DNA of 35,300 bases. Origin: Levilactobacillus yonginensis. Its GTDB lineage: Bacteria; Bacillota; Bacilli; Lactobacillales; Lactobacillaceae. Shown here in pieces: positions 13,779-21,239 of the stretch (within the stretch, counting starts at the first letter, position 1; every line of letters begins with the position of its first letter). Below the pieces are notes generated by a model, which made no database searches, was not told where the DNA came from, and was given only the letters and a program-made list of their open reading frames with translations. The translations under genes and the position numbers were made by a program. The stretch spans positions 1-35,300 of the forward strand of contig NZ_RHNO01000024.1 of NCBI RefSeq assembly GCF_003946265.1, written 5' to 3'.

Positions 13779-16313
13779 ATGGCAGAACTCACACATTTTT
13801 ATGAAACGTTCCAACCCAGTCACTACGATATTTTTATCGATATCAACCGGGCAACGAAACAGATTAAGGGAACGTCCACCATTACTGGGGACGCCAAGAC
13901 CCAATCCATTGCGATTCACCAAAAGTACATGACCATCAGCGCCGTTAAGGCTGATGGGGTTGCCGTACCGTTTAAGACGGATGACGCTAACGAAGCTATT
14001 CGGATCGACCTGAGTAAGACCGGCGACACGACACTAGCGATTGACTACAGTGCGCCTCTGACCGACAGCATGATGGGCATCTATCCTTCTTACTACGAAG
14101 TTAATGGCGAGAAGAAGCAGATCATCGGGACGCAGTTCGAGACTACGGCTGCCCGACAAGCCTTTCCTAGCGTGGATGAACCTGAAGCCAAGGCGACCTT
14201 TGACCTAGCTATCAAGTTTGACGAACACGCTGGTGAAACCATCATCAGCAACATGCCAGAAGTGAAGACTGAAAATGGCGTGCACTACTTTGACACGACT
14301 GTGCGGATGTCGACTTATCTGATTGCCTTTGCCTTTGGTGAACTACAAAGCAAACTGACGACCACCAAGAGTGGTGTTAAGGTCGGCGTCTTCGCAACCA
14401 AGGCCCACCAAGCAAACGAGCTGGACTTTGCCTTAGACATTGCCAAGCGGTCAATTGAATTCTATGAAGATTTCTATCAAACACCTTACCCACTTCCACA
14501 TTCATGGCAGTTAGCCTTACCTGACTTCTCTGCCGGTGCGATGGAAAACTGGGGATTAGTCACTTACCGGGAAGCTTACCTGGTCCTTGATCCAGATAAC
14601 ACGGCCTTAGACATGAAGCAACGCGTGGCAACGGTTATCGCCCACGAACTGGCTCACCAATGGTTCGGTGACCTGGTAACCATGAAGTGGTGGGATGACC
14701 TCTGGTTGAACGAAAGCTTTGCGAACATGATGGAATACGTGGCCATCGATGCCATTCAACCTGACTGGCACATCTGGGAAGCCTTCCAAACGGGTGAAGC
14801 CCCAATGGCGCTCCAACGGGATGCCACGGACGGTGTTCAATCCGTGCACGTTCAAGTGGAAGATCCAGCCGAAATCGACGCCATCTTTGACAGTGCCATT
14901 GTGTACGCTAAGGGTGCCCGGATGCTGGTCATGGTTCGCGCGCTAATTGGTGACGACGCCTTACGAAAGGGCTTGAAGGCCTACTTCGATGCGCATAAAT
15001 TTGGTAATGCCAAGGGGGCCGATCTCTGGTCTGCCTTGGGCCAAGCTTCTGGCATGGACGTTGGTGCCATCATGAATTCCTGGCTGGAACAACCTGGTTA
15101 TCCAGTTGTTTCCGCTAGTGTGGTCGCTGGTAAATTGACGTTGACCCAGGAACAATTCTTCATTGGGGATGGCAAGGATGCCGGTCGTCAATGGCAGATT
15201 CCTTTGAACAGCAACTATGAGGCTGCACCGGAATTATTGACCGACAAGGTAGTCACTCTGGGTGACTATGACGCCCTGCGTTCAGCTAGTGGGGAACCCT
15301 TCCGCTTGAACGTTGGGAACAATTCTCACTTTATCGTGAAGTATGACGACACCCTGTTACAGGACATTTTGGCCAACTTTACTGAGCTGAATGCCATTGC
15401 TCAGTTACAGTTGTTACAGGACTTACGTTTGCTGGCTGATGGTCGGCAGATTTCTTATGCAAGTGTTGTGCCACTGTTGCCACGGTTTGCGGACAGTACG
15501 TCGACGCCGGTCAACACGGCCCTGTACACCGTTGCTCACAACCTGTTGAAGTTCGTTCAACCAGGTTCAAGCGAGGAGCAGAACCTGCGGGCCTTCTATG
15601 ACAAATTGAGTGCGCAACAAGTTACCCGTTTAGGTTGGTTGCCTAGGGCAGGGGAATCGAACGATGACCAGCTGACCCGGCCATACGTCTTGAGTGCGGC
15701 ACTTTATGCCAAGAACCCTAAGGCAATCGCCGCTGCGCACGACTTGTTCACGCAGAATTCTGCCAACCTAGCCGCATTGTCAGCCGATATTCGGGTTCTG
15801 GTTCTGCGCAATGAAGTGAAGAACTATGGCAGTGCCGACTTATTTGAAAAGCTGCTGACGGCCTATCGTCAAACATCTGATGCCAGCTACAAGGCCGACC
15901 TCAGTGCCGCTTTGACCAGTACGTCGGATGCTAGTTTGATTGCCAAAATCATTGCTAAGTTTGAAGACGCTGAGACCATTAAGCCACAAGACTTGCGGGC
16001 TTGGTACCGGGGCGTTCTGAGCAACGATGACGGGCAACAAGCTGCTTGGGATTGGTTGCGTGACGACTGGCAATGGTTGGAAGACACCGTTGGTGGGGAT
16101 ATGGAATTCAGTACGTACATTACGGTGACGTCCGGAATCTTCCACACCGCATCACGATTGGCCGAGTTCAAGGCCTTCTTCGAACCTAAGGTCAACACAC
16201 CAGGCTTAACGCGTGAGATTACCATGGATACTAAGATCGTGGCAACTCGGGTTGACTTAGTGGAAGCCGAAAAGGATGCCGTTAACGCAGCAATTGCTGA
16301 AACCGTTAAATAA
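13779..16313 (+). CDS. pepN: Aminopeptidase N (M1 family, lysyl aminopeptidase)
   Basis: The ATG at 13779 has AAGGAG upstream and starts MAELTHFYETFQPSHYDI, giving 844 aa, the usual size of lactobacillar PepN. The substrate motif AGAMENWG lies near residue 253. The zinc site is H289-E290-x-x-H293 with the third ligand Glu312 in NESFA, exactly 18 residues after the second His. The C-terminal half is the ERAP1-like helical domain. The enzyme is cytosolic and removes N-terminal residues (Lys, Arg, Leu and others) from peptides during growth on protein. It is a single-gene unit with its own -10 box and terminator. Confidence 0.97.
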   Translation: MAELTHFYETFQPSHYDIFIDINRATKQIKGTSTITGDAKTQSIAIHQKYMTISAVKADGVAVPFKTDDANEAIRIDLSKTGDTTLAIDYSAPLTDSMMGIYPSYYEVNGEKKQIIGTQFETTAARQAFPSVDEPEAKATFDLAIKFDEHAGETIISNMPEVKTENGVHYFDTTVRMSTYLIAFAFGELQSKLTTTKSGVKVGVFATKAHQANELDFALDIAKRSIEFYEDFYQTPYPLPHSWQLALPDFSAGAMENWGLVTYREAYLVLDPDNTALDMKQRVATVIAHELAHQWFGDLVTMKWWDDLWLNESFANMMEYVAIDAIQPDWHIWEAFQTGEAPMALQRDATDGVQSVHVQVEDPAEIDAIFDSAIVYAKGARMLVMVRALIGDDALRKGLKAYFDAHKFGNAKGADLWSALGQASGMDVGAIMNSWLEQPGYPVVSASVVAGKLTLTQEQFFIGDGKDAGRQWQIPLNSNYEAAPELLTDKVVTLGDYDALRSASGEPFRLNVGNNSHFIVKYDDTLLQDILANFTELNAIAQLQLLQDLRLLADGRQISYASVVPLLPRFADSTSTPVNTALYTVAHNLLKFVQPGSSEEQNLRAFYDKLSAQQVTRLGWLPRAGESNDDQLTRPYVLSAALYAKNPKAIAAAHDLFTQNSANLAALSADIRVLVLRNEVKNYGSADLFEKLLTAYRQTSDASYKADLSAALTSTSDASLIAKIIAKFEDAETIKPQDLRAWYRGVLSNDDGQQAAWDWLRDDWQWLEDTVGGDMEFSTYITVTSGIFHTASRLAEFKAFFEPKVNTPGLTREITMDTKIVATRVDLVEAEKDAVNAAIAETVK

Positions 16314-16329
16314 TTTTTGAATTAGAATG

Positions 16330-16365
16330 AAAGCCTCATCGCTAGATAAGCGGTGAGGCTTTTTT
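16330..16365 (+). terminator. Intrinsic terminator of pepN
   Basis: Arms 16331-16342 and 16350-16361 pair with one wobble, followed by a run of T. Confidence 0.85.
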
Positions 16366-16568
16366 GACGGTCTCAGTGATTGTAAACAGTATTGAAAAGC
16401 TCGTAGCGGATATGAATTTAAATATTTGTGGGCCTAGAAAGATGGTGGTGGCGAGTGTCTAGCTTAGTGTCGAATTATTTGCTGGGAGAAAGGGGCTATA
16501 CAGCCATGGGGTAAGGCAAGTAAGGTTAGATGAATGGAGAACGGTGTGCCATGGAGAGGAGTCTAATC

Positions 16569-16736
16569 ATGATGATTAGTGACGAACAAGGAAGCGCAGC
16601 GCGTGCATCCCATCAGTCAACGACCAGATATGAACCGAATCTGACCGGAAGATCCAGTTCCATGACCGAACAAGAATTAAATACTCAGTTGGCCATTCAG
16701 GTATTTCGACAGGCCCTACGCCGAAATTGGATTTAA
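16569..16736 (+). CDS. Hypothetical 55-aa small protein
   Basis: The start at 16569 (ATGATG) is chosen because GGAGAGGAG stands about 7 nt upstream; a longer frame from 16530 lacks a site. The product is hydrophilic. A Ser/Arg-rich, probably unstructured first half is followed by TEQELNTQLAIQVFRQALRR, likely one helix. There is no signal peptide or Cys. It is convergent with pepD and ends about 10 nt before the pepD terminator. I do not recognise it; it could be a real small protein or chance coding. Confidence 0.4.
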   Translation: MMISDEQGSAARASHQSTTRYEPNLTGRSSSMTEQELNTQLAIQVFRQALRRNWI

Positions 16737-16738
16737 AG

Positions 16739-16781
16739 CAAAAAAAGTCGGTGCCAGCGATTGTGCTCGCTGGTACCGACT
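16739..16781 (-). terminator. Intrinsic terminator of pepD
   Basis: Arms 16746-16760 and 16767-16781 pair over 15 bp with one mismatch. The minus strand then reads seven T; the plus strand has no T-tail. Confidence 0.85.
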
Positions 16782-16795
16782 GATTGGCAAGATGA

Positions 16796-18199
16796 TTAGT
16801 CGTTTAAGTTGTAACGTAACTTCATGTGTTCGGAACCAAAGGTGACCATGTCACCCAACAGCTTAGTCTGACGCGTGAAGGATTCGTCGGACAGCTTTTC
16901 GTTAGCAGCCTTTAAGGTTGCAACGTCGGCGCCATTTTCAATGGCAGCATCAGTGTCGTTTTGAATCTTACGGTAGGCAGACATTGCTTCTAAGGCAAAG
17001 GTGTTCCGGAAGTCTTCGTATAGGTCGTAGTCCGTGTCACCCAAGAGGGCAGTGGTGCAGCTTAACCAGTACATATGGTTCATGTTGAAGGTACCATCAG
17101 CATCCTTGTAGGCAGCTGGGGTGTCGTCAACGTTAGCGTAGAAAGGAACGACCGTGTTGAACGTGTTAGCACCAAAGGCTAACCAGTGAATCCCGGCAAT
17201 GCTGTCAGGCACGTTGTTCCGAATCTGCAAGATGTGGACATCGTGGTTCCGGTTGATACCGATTGGCCGGAATTTCGTCTTGTCACTTTCTGAACCGTCA
17301 CCGTAAACGTCATACTTCGTGTTTTCAAAGTGAGAACTCAACACGAACTTGACGTCTTCGATAGAAATCTTCCGGTTAGCGTGGCAAATGAATGGGAGGT
17401 CTTGACCTTGAGGGTCCTGTTCAATTTCTGGGTTGAAGTACTTTTGGCCGAACCAAGCACGGGGGTTGTTGTAGACCGTGTCCTTGATATTGGCACTGCC
17501 AAAGATGTGGCGTAAGTTAACTTCATTGAAGTCGGGGTTTAAGGAGTACTTGGCGATCATGTCTTGCAGGTCGCTGGAGCTCATGGTGTCCTCGGCATCG
17601 AAGTCAAAGCTGTCGATGTTCATCCGGTTAGGAGCAACAACGTAGGCATCGTCTGGAATCCGCTTAGCAGCCCAGTGGTGACCACCGATGGTTTCTAACC
17701 ACCAGATTTCGTTGTTGTCAGAGAAACCGATTCCGTTTGGTTCGTAGGTCCCGTATTCTTCGAGCAAGCTACCGAGGCGTTCAACCCCTTCGCGTGCGCT
17801 GTGGATGTAAGGAAGAACCAGGGTAACCAGGTCTTCTTCACCGATACCACCGTCAACGTAAGGATCGATTCCTAAGACCCGGGAGTTCGTGGTGATGGTT
17901 TCAGTGGCAGACATTGCAACGTTGTCGCTGTTGATGCCGGCAGCTGGCCAAATACCATTCGTCAAGATAGAGTTAGGGATGGACGTGTAACGTAAAGGAT
18001 TGTCAGGGAGTTTAACTTCAACGCCACTGATAACCGCCTTGTAGTCCCGTGGTTGGTCTGCAGGGTTAACAACGACGAATTTTTCGGGGTCAAGGGCCTC
18101 GTGACCATCATCGTTCCGAGAAATAATTGTTGAACCATCTAAAGAGGCTTTTTTACCAACTAAAATCGTGGTACATGAGCCTTTAATTCTTTTTTTCAT
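16796..18199 (-). CDS. pepD: Dipeptidase, C69 family
   Basis: I start at 18199, giving 467 aa, because AAAGGAG lies 10 nt upstream and family members begin close to the catalytic Cys. The longer frame to 18277 includes the promoter. Cys9 in [10 protein letters not shown] is the expected N-terminal nucleophile; in this Ntn-hydrolase family it is often exposed by loss of the preceding residues. [15 protein letters not shown] and [12 protein letters not shown] are characteristic blocks. The enzyme hydrolyses dipeptides in the cytosol and complements PepN in peptide use. It lies 74 nt downstream of the K+ channel gene and has its own promoter in that gap. Confidence 0.93.
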   Translation of the reverse strand: MKKRIKGSCTTILVGKKASLDGSTIISRNDDGHEALDPEKFVVVNPADQPRDYKAVISGVEVKLPDNPLRYTSIPNSILTNGIWPAAGINSDNVAMSATETITTNSRVLGIDPYVDGGIGEEDLVTLVLPYIHSAREGVERLGSLLEEYGTYEPNGIGFSDNNEIWWLETIGGHHWAAKRIPDDAYVVAPNRMNIDSFDFDAEDTMSSSDLQDMIAKYSLNPDFNEVNLRHIFGSANIKDTVYNNPRAWFGQKYFNPEIEQDPQGQDLPFICHANRKISIEDVKFVLSSHFENTKYDVYGDGSESDKTKFRPIGINRNHDVHILQIRNNVPDSIAGIHWLAFGANTFNTVVPFYANVDDTPAAYKDADGTFNMNHMYWLSCTTALLGDTDYDLYEDFRNTFALEAMSAYRKIQNDTDAAIENGADVATLKAANEKLSDESFTRQTKLLGDMVTFGSEHMKLRYNLND

Positions 18200-18224
18200 G
18201 AATGCAGCACTCCTTTTACCGAAC

Positions 18225-18254
18225 ATTATATCATTCATAGTCCGGTAAATTGAA
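18225..18254 (-). promoter_or_regulatory. pepD promoter
   Basis: On the minus strand, TTCAAT (18249-18254) and TATAAT (18225-18230) are 18 bp apart. TGA just before the -10 gives an extended-10 flavour. An imperfect 7-bp inverted repeat (ACCGGAC / GTTCGGT) brackets the -10. Confidence 0.6.
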
Positions 18255-18273
18255 GTGGTTACGCAAGTCTCTC

Positions 18274-19011
18274 TCATTCATGCGATTGTGCTTGTCTAAG
18301 TTCCTGAATGGCTGCCTTTAAGTCTCGATTCTGTTGTTCGATAGCGTCTAGTTTTTTCGTGAGTTCACGCGTATCGGTAGCCGATTCGCGGTTGGCAAAG
18401 TAGGTGGTGATGGTACTGGTTAACGCGCCGATAAAACCGATACCGACCAACATGAGGAGGGTGGCCGCACATTTTCCGATGACCGTATGGGGAGCAACGT
18501 CGCCGTAACCCACCGTCGTGGTGGTGGCGATGGCCCACCAGAGTGCTTCACCCCAGGACACTCGTTCAGCGTAGGCGTAGAGTGTGGCGGCCAGAATTAA
18601 AATCGCCATGCAAGCCCAAAGCAAGTAAACGAACCCGTTAGTCCTCAAGAACCGCTTTAGCACGTGGCGAAGCTTACCGATAAAACCAATTAACCGCACG
18701 AAGCGAAACAGACGCACGAGCCGAAAGAGGCGAGTGATTCGGGCTAACCGGAAAAAAGTAAATAGGGTGGTCAGGGGAATGATGGCTAGAAAGTCGAAGA
18801 TATTATGCCGGAAGAATAGCCACTTATGGGGGGCACGCCAGAACCGAACGACGTAATCCACCGTAAAGAATCCCAGAATTAAGTTGTCGATCGTTAGCCA
18901 GGGAGTGGCTGTTAGCTGAATGATGTTGGAAAAGTCTAGAATGGCTAAGGCAATGGACACCAGCGCCAGTACCACCACGATTACGTTATAGATCTTAATG
19001 GACATCCGCAT
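18274..19011 (-). CDS. Voltage-gated-type potassium channel (ion transport protein)
   Basis: This 245-aa protein has AAGGGGGG before the ATG at 19011. It has the six-helix Kv plan: S1 about 8-29, S2 about 40-58, S3 about 70-86, an Arg-rich S4 at 88-107 with Arg about every third residue, S5 about 126-147, the pore helix, and the selectivity filter TVGYGD at 166-171, then S6 about 178-206. A short C-terminal coiled coil (about 215-240) may help the tetramer form. Family knowledge predicts a K+-selective, voltage-sensing membrane channel. It lies between the oxidoreductase terminator and pepD. No terminator follows, so some mRNA may run on into pepD. Confidence 0.92.
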   Translation of the reverse strand: MRMSIKIYNVIVVVLALVSIALAILDFSNIIQLTATPWLTIDNLILGFFTVDYVVRFWRAPHKWLFFRHNIFDFLAIIPLTTLFTFFRLARITRLFRLVRLFRFVRLIGFIGKLRHVLKRFLRTNGFVYLLWACMAILILAATLYAYAERVSWGEALWWAIATTTTVGYGDVAPHTVIGKCAATLLMLVGIGFIGALTSTITTYFANRESATDTRELTKKLDAIEQQNRDLKAAIQELRQAQSHE

Positions 19012-19141
19012 TTTCTGTTCCCCCCCCTTAAACGTGATGAGTCATCGTTATTCTTAGTATGACACGCGGGCTAAGTCAGGGTGATGGCGGCAACTTGGTA
19101 GTGAAGGTTGCCTACTATACGGGAGAAATCCGGTAGATAAT

Positions 19142-19171
19142 AAAAAAAGTCCTGGAGATTTCTCCAAGACT
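19142..19171 (-). terminator. Intrinsic terminator of the oxidoreductase gene
   Basis: Arms 19148-19158 and 19161-19171 pair with one wobble; the minus strand continues with seven T. The loop of two is very tight, so the top base pairs probably open. Confidence 0.75.
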
Positions 19172-19184
19172 GAGGTTACAGCTA

Positions 19185-20567
19185 TTAGGCTTCCATGGTT
19201 GCCATGGCAGTGACGTCTGCATGCTGGCCTAAAAATGGAACCAGGGTGTCAATGATTCCCTGAATGGGGGTTGGGAAGGCAAAGATTATGTGCCGAAGGT
19301 CTGCGGCTGTTAAGCGTTGGTCAATAATCATGACCAGCGCATTAATTAGGTCTGGGGCATCCATGCCGTAGACGGCAGCGCCGACCAATTGATTTTTGCT
19401 GTTTAGGACAACGCGTAAGTCAGCATCCGGTTCATTCTGGTAGCCATAGGCCATGAGTTGGCCAAAGGCAACCGTATGTTGTTGGTAGCCATCTGGTTCG
19501 GCGTTTGCTTCATCAATGGTAATCCCAACTTGTGCCAAGCGTGGCAGACTAAAGAGGACTTGGGGAATGGCGGGGTAGGAAATTGGGTCGGTATTTCCCA
19601 AAATCTGTTGGGCAATGTAGTTGGACTCAAAGGTGGCCGTTGGCGTTAACTTGGGGACCTGCTTAGCTAGCACGTCGCCACTGGCATAGATGTTAGCGCC
19701 ATTAGCGCGTAGGTGATCGTCCACTTCGATGCCGGCAGCACTACTATGAATGCCAGCATTTTCGAGTCCGAGCCCAGTGACGTTGGCTTCCCGGCCCGTG
19801 GCGTTAACCACGTAGTCGGTCGGAATGGTCAGACCACTCTCAGTGATCACTTGGTCTTCTTTGGCAAGGCGCTTGACTCGTTTGACAGTTTCGTTGAAGC
19901 AAATCGTGACGCCTTGTTTTGCTAGCTTGGCTAGCAGCCGCTGCACGTGAACTTGGTTAAATGATTTAGCAGCACGGTCATTATGTTGGAGGATGGTGAC
20001 CTCTGTGCCAAATTGGCTGACTAAGGCGGCCAATTCTAATGAAATCACCCCGGCGCCAATGAAAGTCATCCGTTTTGGTAAAGTGGGCAGATCAAGAAAG
20101 TCGCGACTATCATGAAGGTATTCTTTGCCCATAATTGGCAGGGAGCGTGACTGTTGACCGGTTCCTAGTACAATGTTGGTTGCCGTGATGCGTTGCTTGC
20201 CCACTTGAATGCTGTGGCTACCCATTAAGATGCCCTTGCCGTGGATGATATCGATACCCATTTTAGTGAATAGGTCAGTCATTTGATGGGGGAGGGCATC
20301 GATAACCTGGTGCTTGTAGGCCATGAATTTTGACCAATCAAGCCGAGAATTGGCGGTTAGGCCAACGCTTTGGTAGTGGGCAACTCTTGCCAGGAGTTCG
20401 GCGGGGCCGTCTAAAAGGATCTTGGCGTCACAGCCGTAATTGGTGCAGGTCCCGGCAATCAAGTCCTGTTCAATGAGGACCACGGACTTACCGGCTTGTT
20501 TCAGGGCAACGGCAGCGTGCCAACTGGCGTGACCACTACCGATAAACGCAACATCATACTCTTTCAT
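19185..20567 (-). CDS. FAD/NAD(P) pyridine nucleotide-disulfide oxidoreductase with atypical active site
   Basis: The ATG at 20567 has AGAGG upstream; a TTG 21 nt earlier would overlap that site. The product is 460 aa. The FAD-binding motif is DVAFIGSGHASWHAA (about 5-19). The redox disulfide is Cys41-x4-Cys46 (GTCTNYGCDAK). The NAD(P) Rossmann motif is FIGAGVISLELAA, and the second FAD motif ends in NIYASGDV. The C-terminal dimer domain has AFPTPIQ where glutathione-reductase-type enzymes have HPTxxE, so the catalytic His and Glu are replaced by Phe431 and Gln436. It resembles the glutathione/mercuric/RclA-type group; the substrate is unknown. It lies 61 nt behind an OhrR-like gene, and its leader holds a copy of that gene's operator. 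Confidence 0.85.
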   Translation of the reverse strand: MKEYDVAFIGSGHASWHAAVALKQAGKSVVLIEQDLIAGTCTNYGCDAKILLDGPAELLARVAHYQSVGLTANSRLDWSKFMAYKHQVIDALPHQMTDLFTKMGIDIIHGKGILMGSHSIQVGKQRITATNIVLGTGQQSRSLPIMGKEYLHDSRDFLDLPTLPKRMTFIGAGVISLELAALVSQFGTEVTILQHNDRAAKSFNQVHVQRLLAKLAKQGVTICFNETVKRVKRLAKEDQVITESGLTIPTDYVVNATGREANVTGLGLENAGIHSSAAGIEVDDHLRANGANIYASGDVLAKQVPKLTPTATFESNYIAQQILGNTDPISYPAIPQVLFSLPRLAQVGITIDEANAEPDGYQQHTVAFGQLMAYGYQNEPDADLRVVLNSKNQLVGAAVYGMDAPDLINALVMIIDQRLTAADLRHIIFAFPTPIQGIIDTLVPFLGQHADVTAMATMEA

Positions 20568-20592
20568 TACTATAAAAACCTCTTTCAATTTT

Positions 20593-20606
20593 AATCGCGG
20601 ACGATT
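20593..20606 (-). promoter_or_regulatory. Putative MarR/OhrR operator at the oxidoreductase gene
   Basis: On the minus strand, AATCG-TCCG-CGATT is a perfect 5-bp inverted repeat with a 4-bp spacer. It overlaps a possible -10 (TAAAAT) about 25-30 nt before the oxidoreductase start. The same 14-mer recurs, with two changes, in front of the regulator gene (21087-21100). Confidence 0.6.
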
Positions 20607-20620
20607 GGTTGGGGATGACG

Positions 20621-20645
20621 AAAAAATGTTAGTCTAACATTTTTT
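20621..20645 (-). terminator. AT-rich hairpin overlapping the regulator stop codon
   Basis: A perfect 11-bp inverted repeat AAAAAATGTTA / TAACATTTTTT (20621-20631 and 20635-20645) with a 3-nt loop. Its T-arm serves as the tail. It should terminate or reduce read-through from the regulator into the oxidoreductase gene. Confidence 0.6.
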
Positions 20646-21069
20646 CTAACTTAGTGACTAAAGCTTGGTTGATGACCAATGCTTGTTGGTACTGTTCTCG
20701 CCGAAAACCTTGTTGACGAACACACTGTTGGACAGCACTCAAAATGGGCCCGCGAGATTCGCGGCCCTTATCAGTTAAACTGATAATCAGTTGTCGCCGA
20801 TCACTAGGAGGCAATTGCCGGGTTAGCCAGCCACGTTGCTCCATGCGCCGAAGAAGTGGGGTGAGTGTATTGCTACCAAAGTCAAGTTGTTCTCCCAATC
20901 GGTGAAGCGGTTGTCGGTCATTTTCCCACAGACTGAGCAAAATGAGGTACTGGGGATAAGTGAGTTCAAACGGCTGTAAAGCTTGTTGATAAAAACGCGT
21001 AAAAAGTCTGCTGGCGTGATAAACCGAGAAGCAGAGCTGATTGGCTAAGGTCATATCCTCTTCGGCCAT
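20629..21069 (-). CDS. MarR-family regulator, OhrR-like two-cysteine peroxide sensor
   Basis: The start at 21069 leaves six bases after GGAGGG; an ATG at 21075 would abut the ribosome site. The product is 146 aa. The N-terminus QLCFSVYHASR with Cys13, followed by TYPQYLILLSLWE, is the OhrR signature; the winged HTH lies at about 47-103 (LGEQLDFGSNTLTPLLRRME, then DRRQL). A second Cys (116) is spaced from Cys13 much as the disulfide partners of two-cysteine OhrR proteins are. Family knowledge predicts a repressor released by organic hydroperoxides or hypochlorite. Its usual partner, an Ohr peroxidase, is absent; the flavin oxidoreductase takes that place. Confidence 0.85.
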   Translation of the reverse strand: MAEEDMTLANQLCFSVYHASRLFTRFYQQALQPFELTYPQYLILLSLWENDRQPLHRLGEQLDFGSNTLTPLLRRMEQRGWLTRQLPPSDRRQLIISLTDKGRESRGPILSAVQQCVRQQGFRREQYQQALVINQALVTKLEKMLD

Positions 21070-21086
21070 AAGCATCCCTCCAATTC

Positions 21087-21100
21087 AATTGCGTACGATT
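21087..21100 (-). promoter_or_regulatory. Putative autoregulatory OhrR-like operator
   Basis: The minus strand reads AATCG-TACG-CAATT, an inverted repeat with one mismatch. It lies 6 nt downstream of the regulator's -10 and matches the oxidoreductase site at 12 of 14 positions. Confidence 0.6.
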
Positions 21101-21106
21101 TAATTT

Positions 21107-21135
21107 ACTATAAGCGAATATGTGCGACCTGTCAA
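21107..21135 (-). promoter_or_regulatory. Promoter of the OhrR-like gene
   Basis: On the minus strand a perfect TTGACA (21130-21135) and TATAGT (21107-21112) are exactly 17 bp apart. The operator-like repeat follows immediately downstream. Confidence 0.85.
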
Positions 21136-21181
21136 CTATCTACCACTAAGATTGTGAAAATAAAAAAGGAATCCTGTTCGG

Positions 21182-21210
21182 TTGTCATGGGCTGGGAATG
21201 CCAGTAGAAT
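21182..21210 (+). promoter_or_regulatory. recQ promoter
   Basis: TTGTCA (21182-21187) and TAGAAT (21205-21210) are 17 bp apart, 29 nt before the recQ start. Confidence 0.75.
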
Positions 21211-21239
21211 GGAAACATTGAATACTTAAGGAGCAGGTC

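Noticed and set aside
16796-18277. Longer start of pepD at 18277, overlapping the channel gene by 4 bases
   Set aside because: It would place the promoter and ribosome site inside the coding region and move the catalytic Cys from residue 9 to 35.
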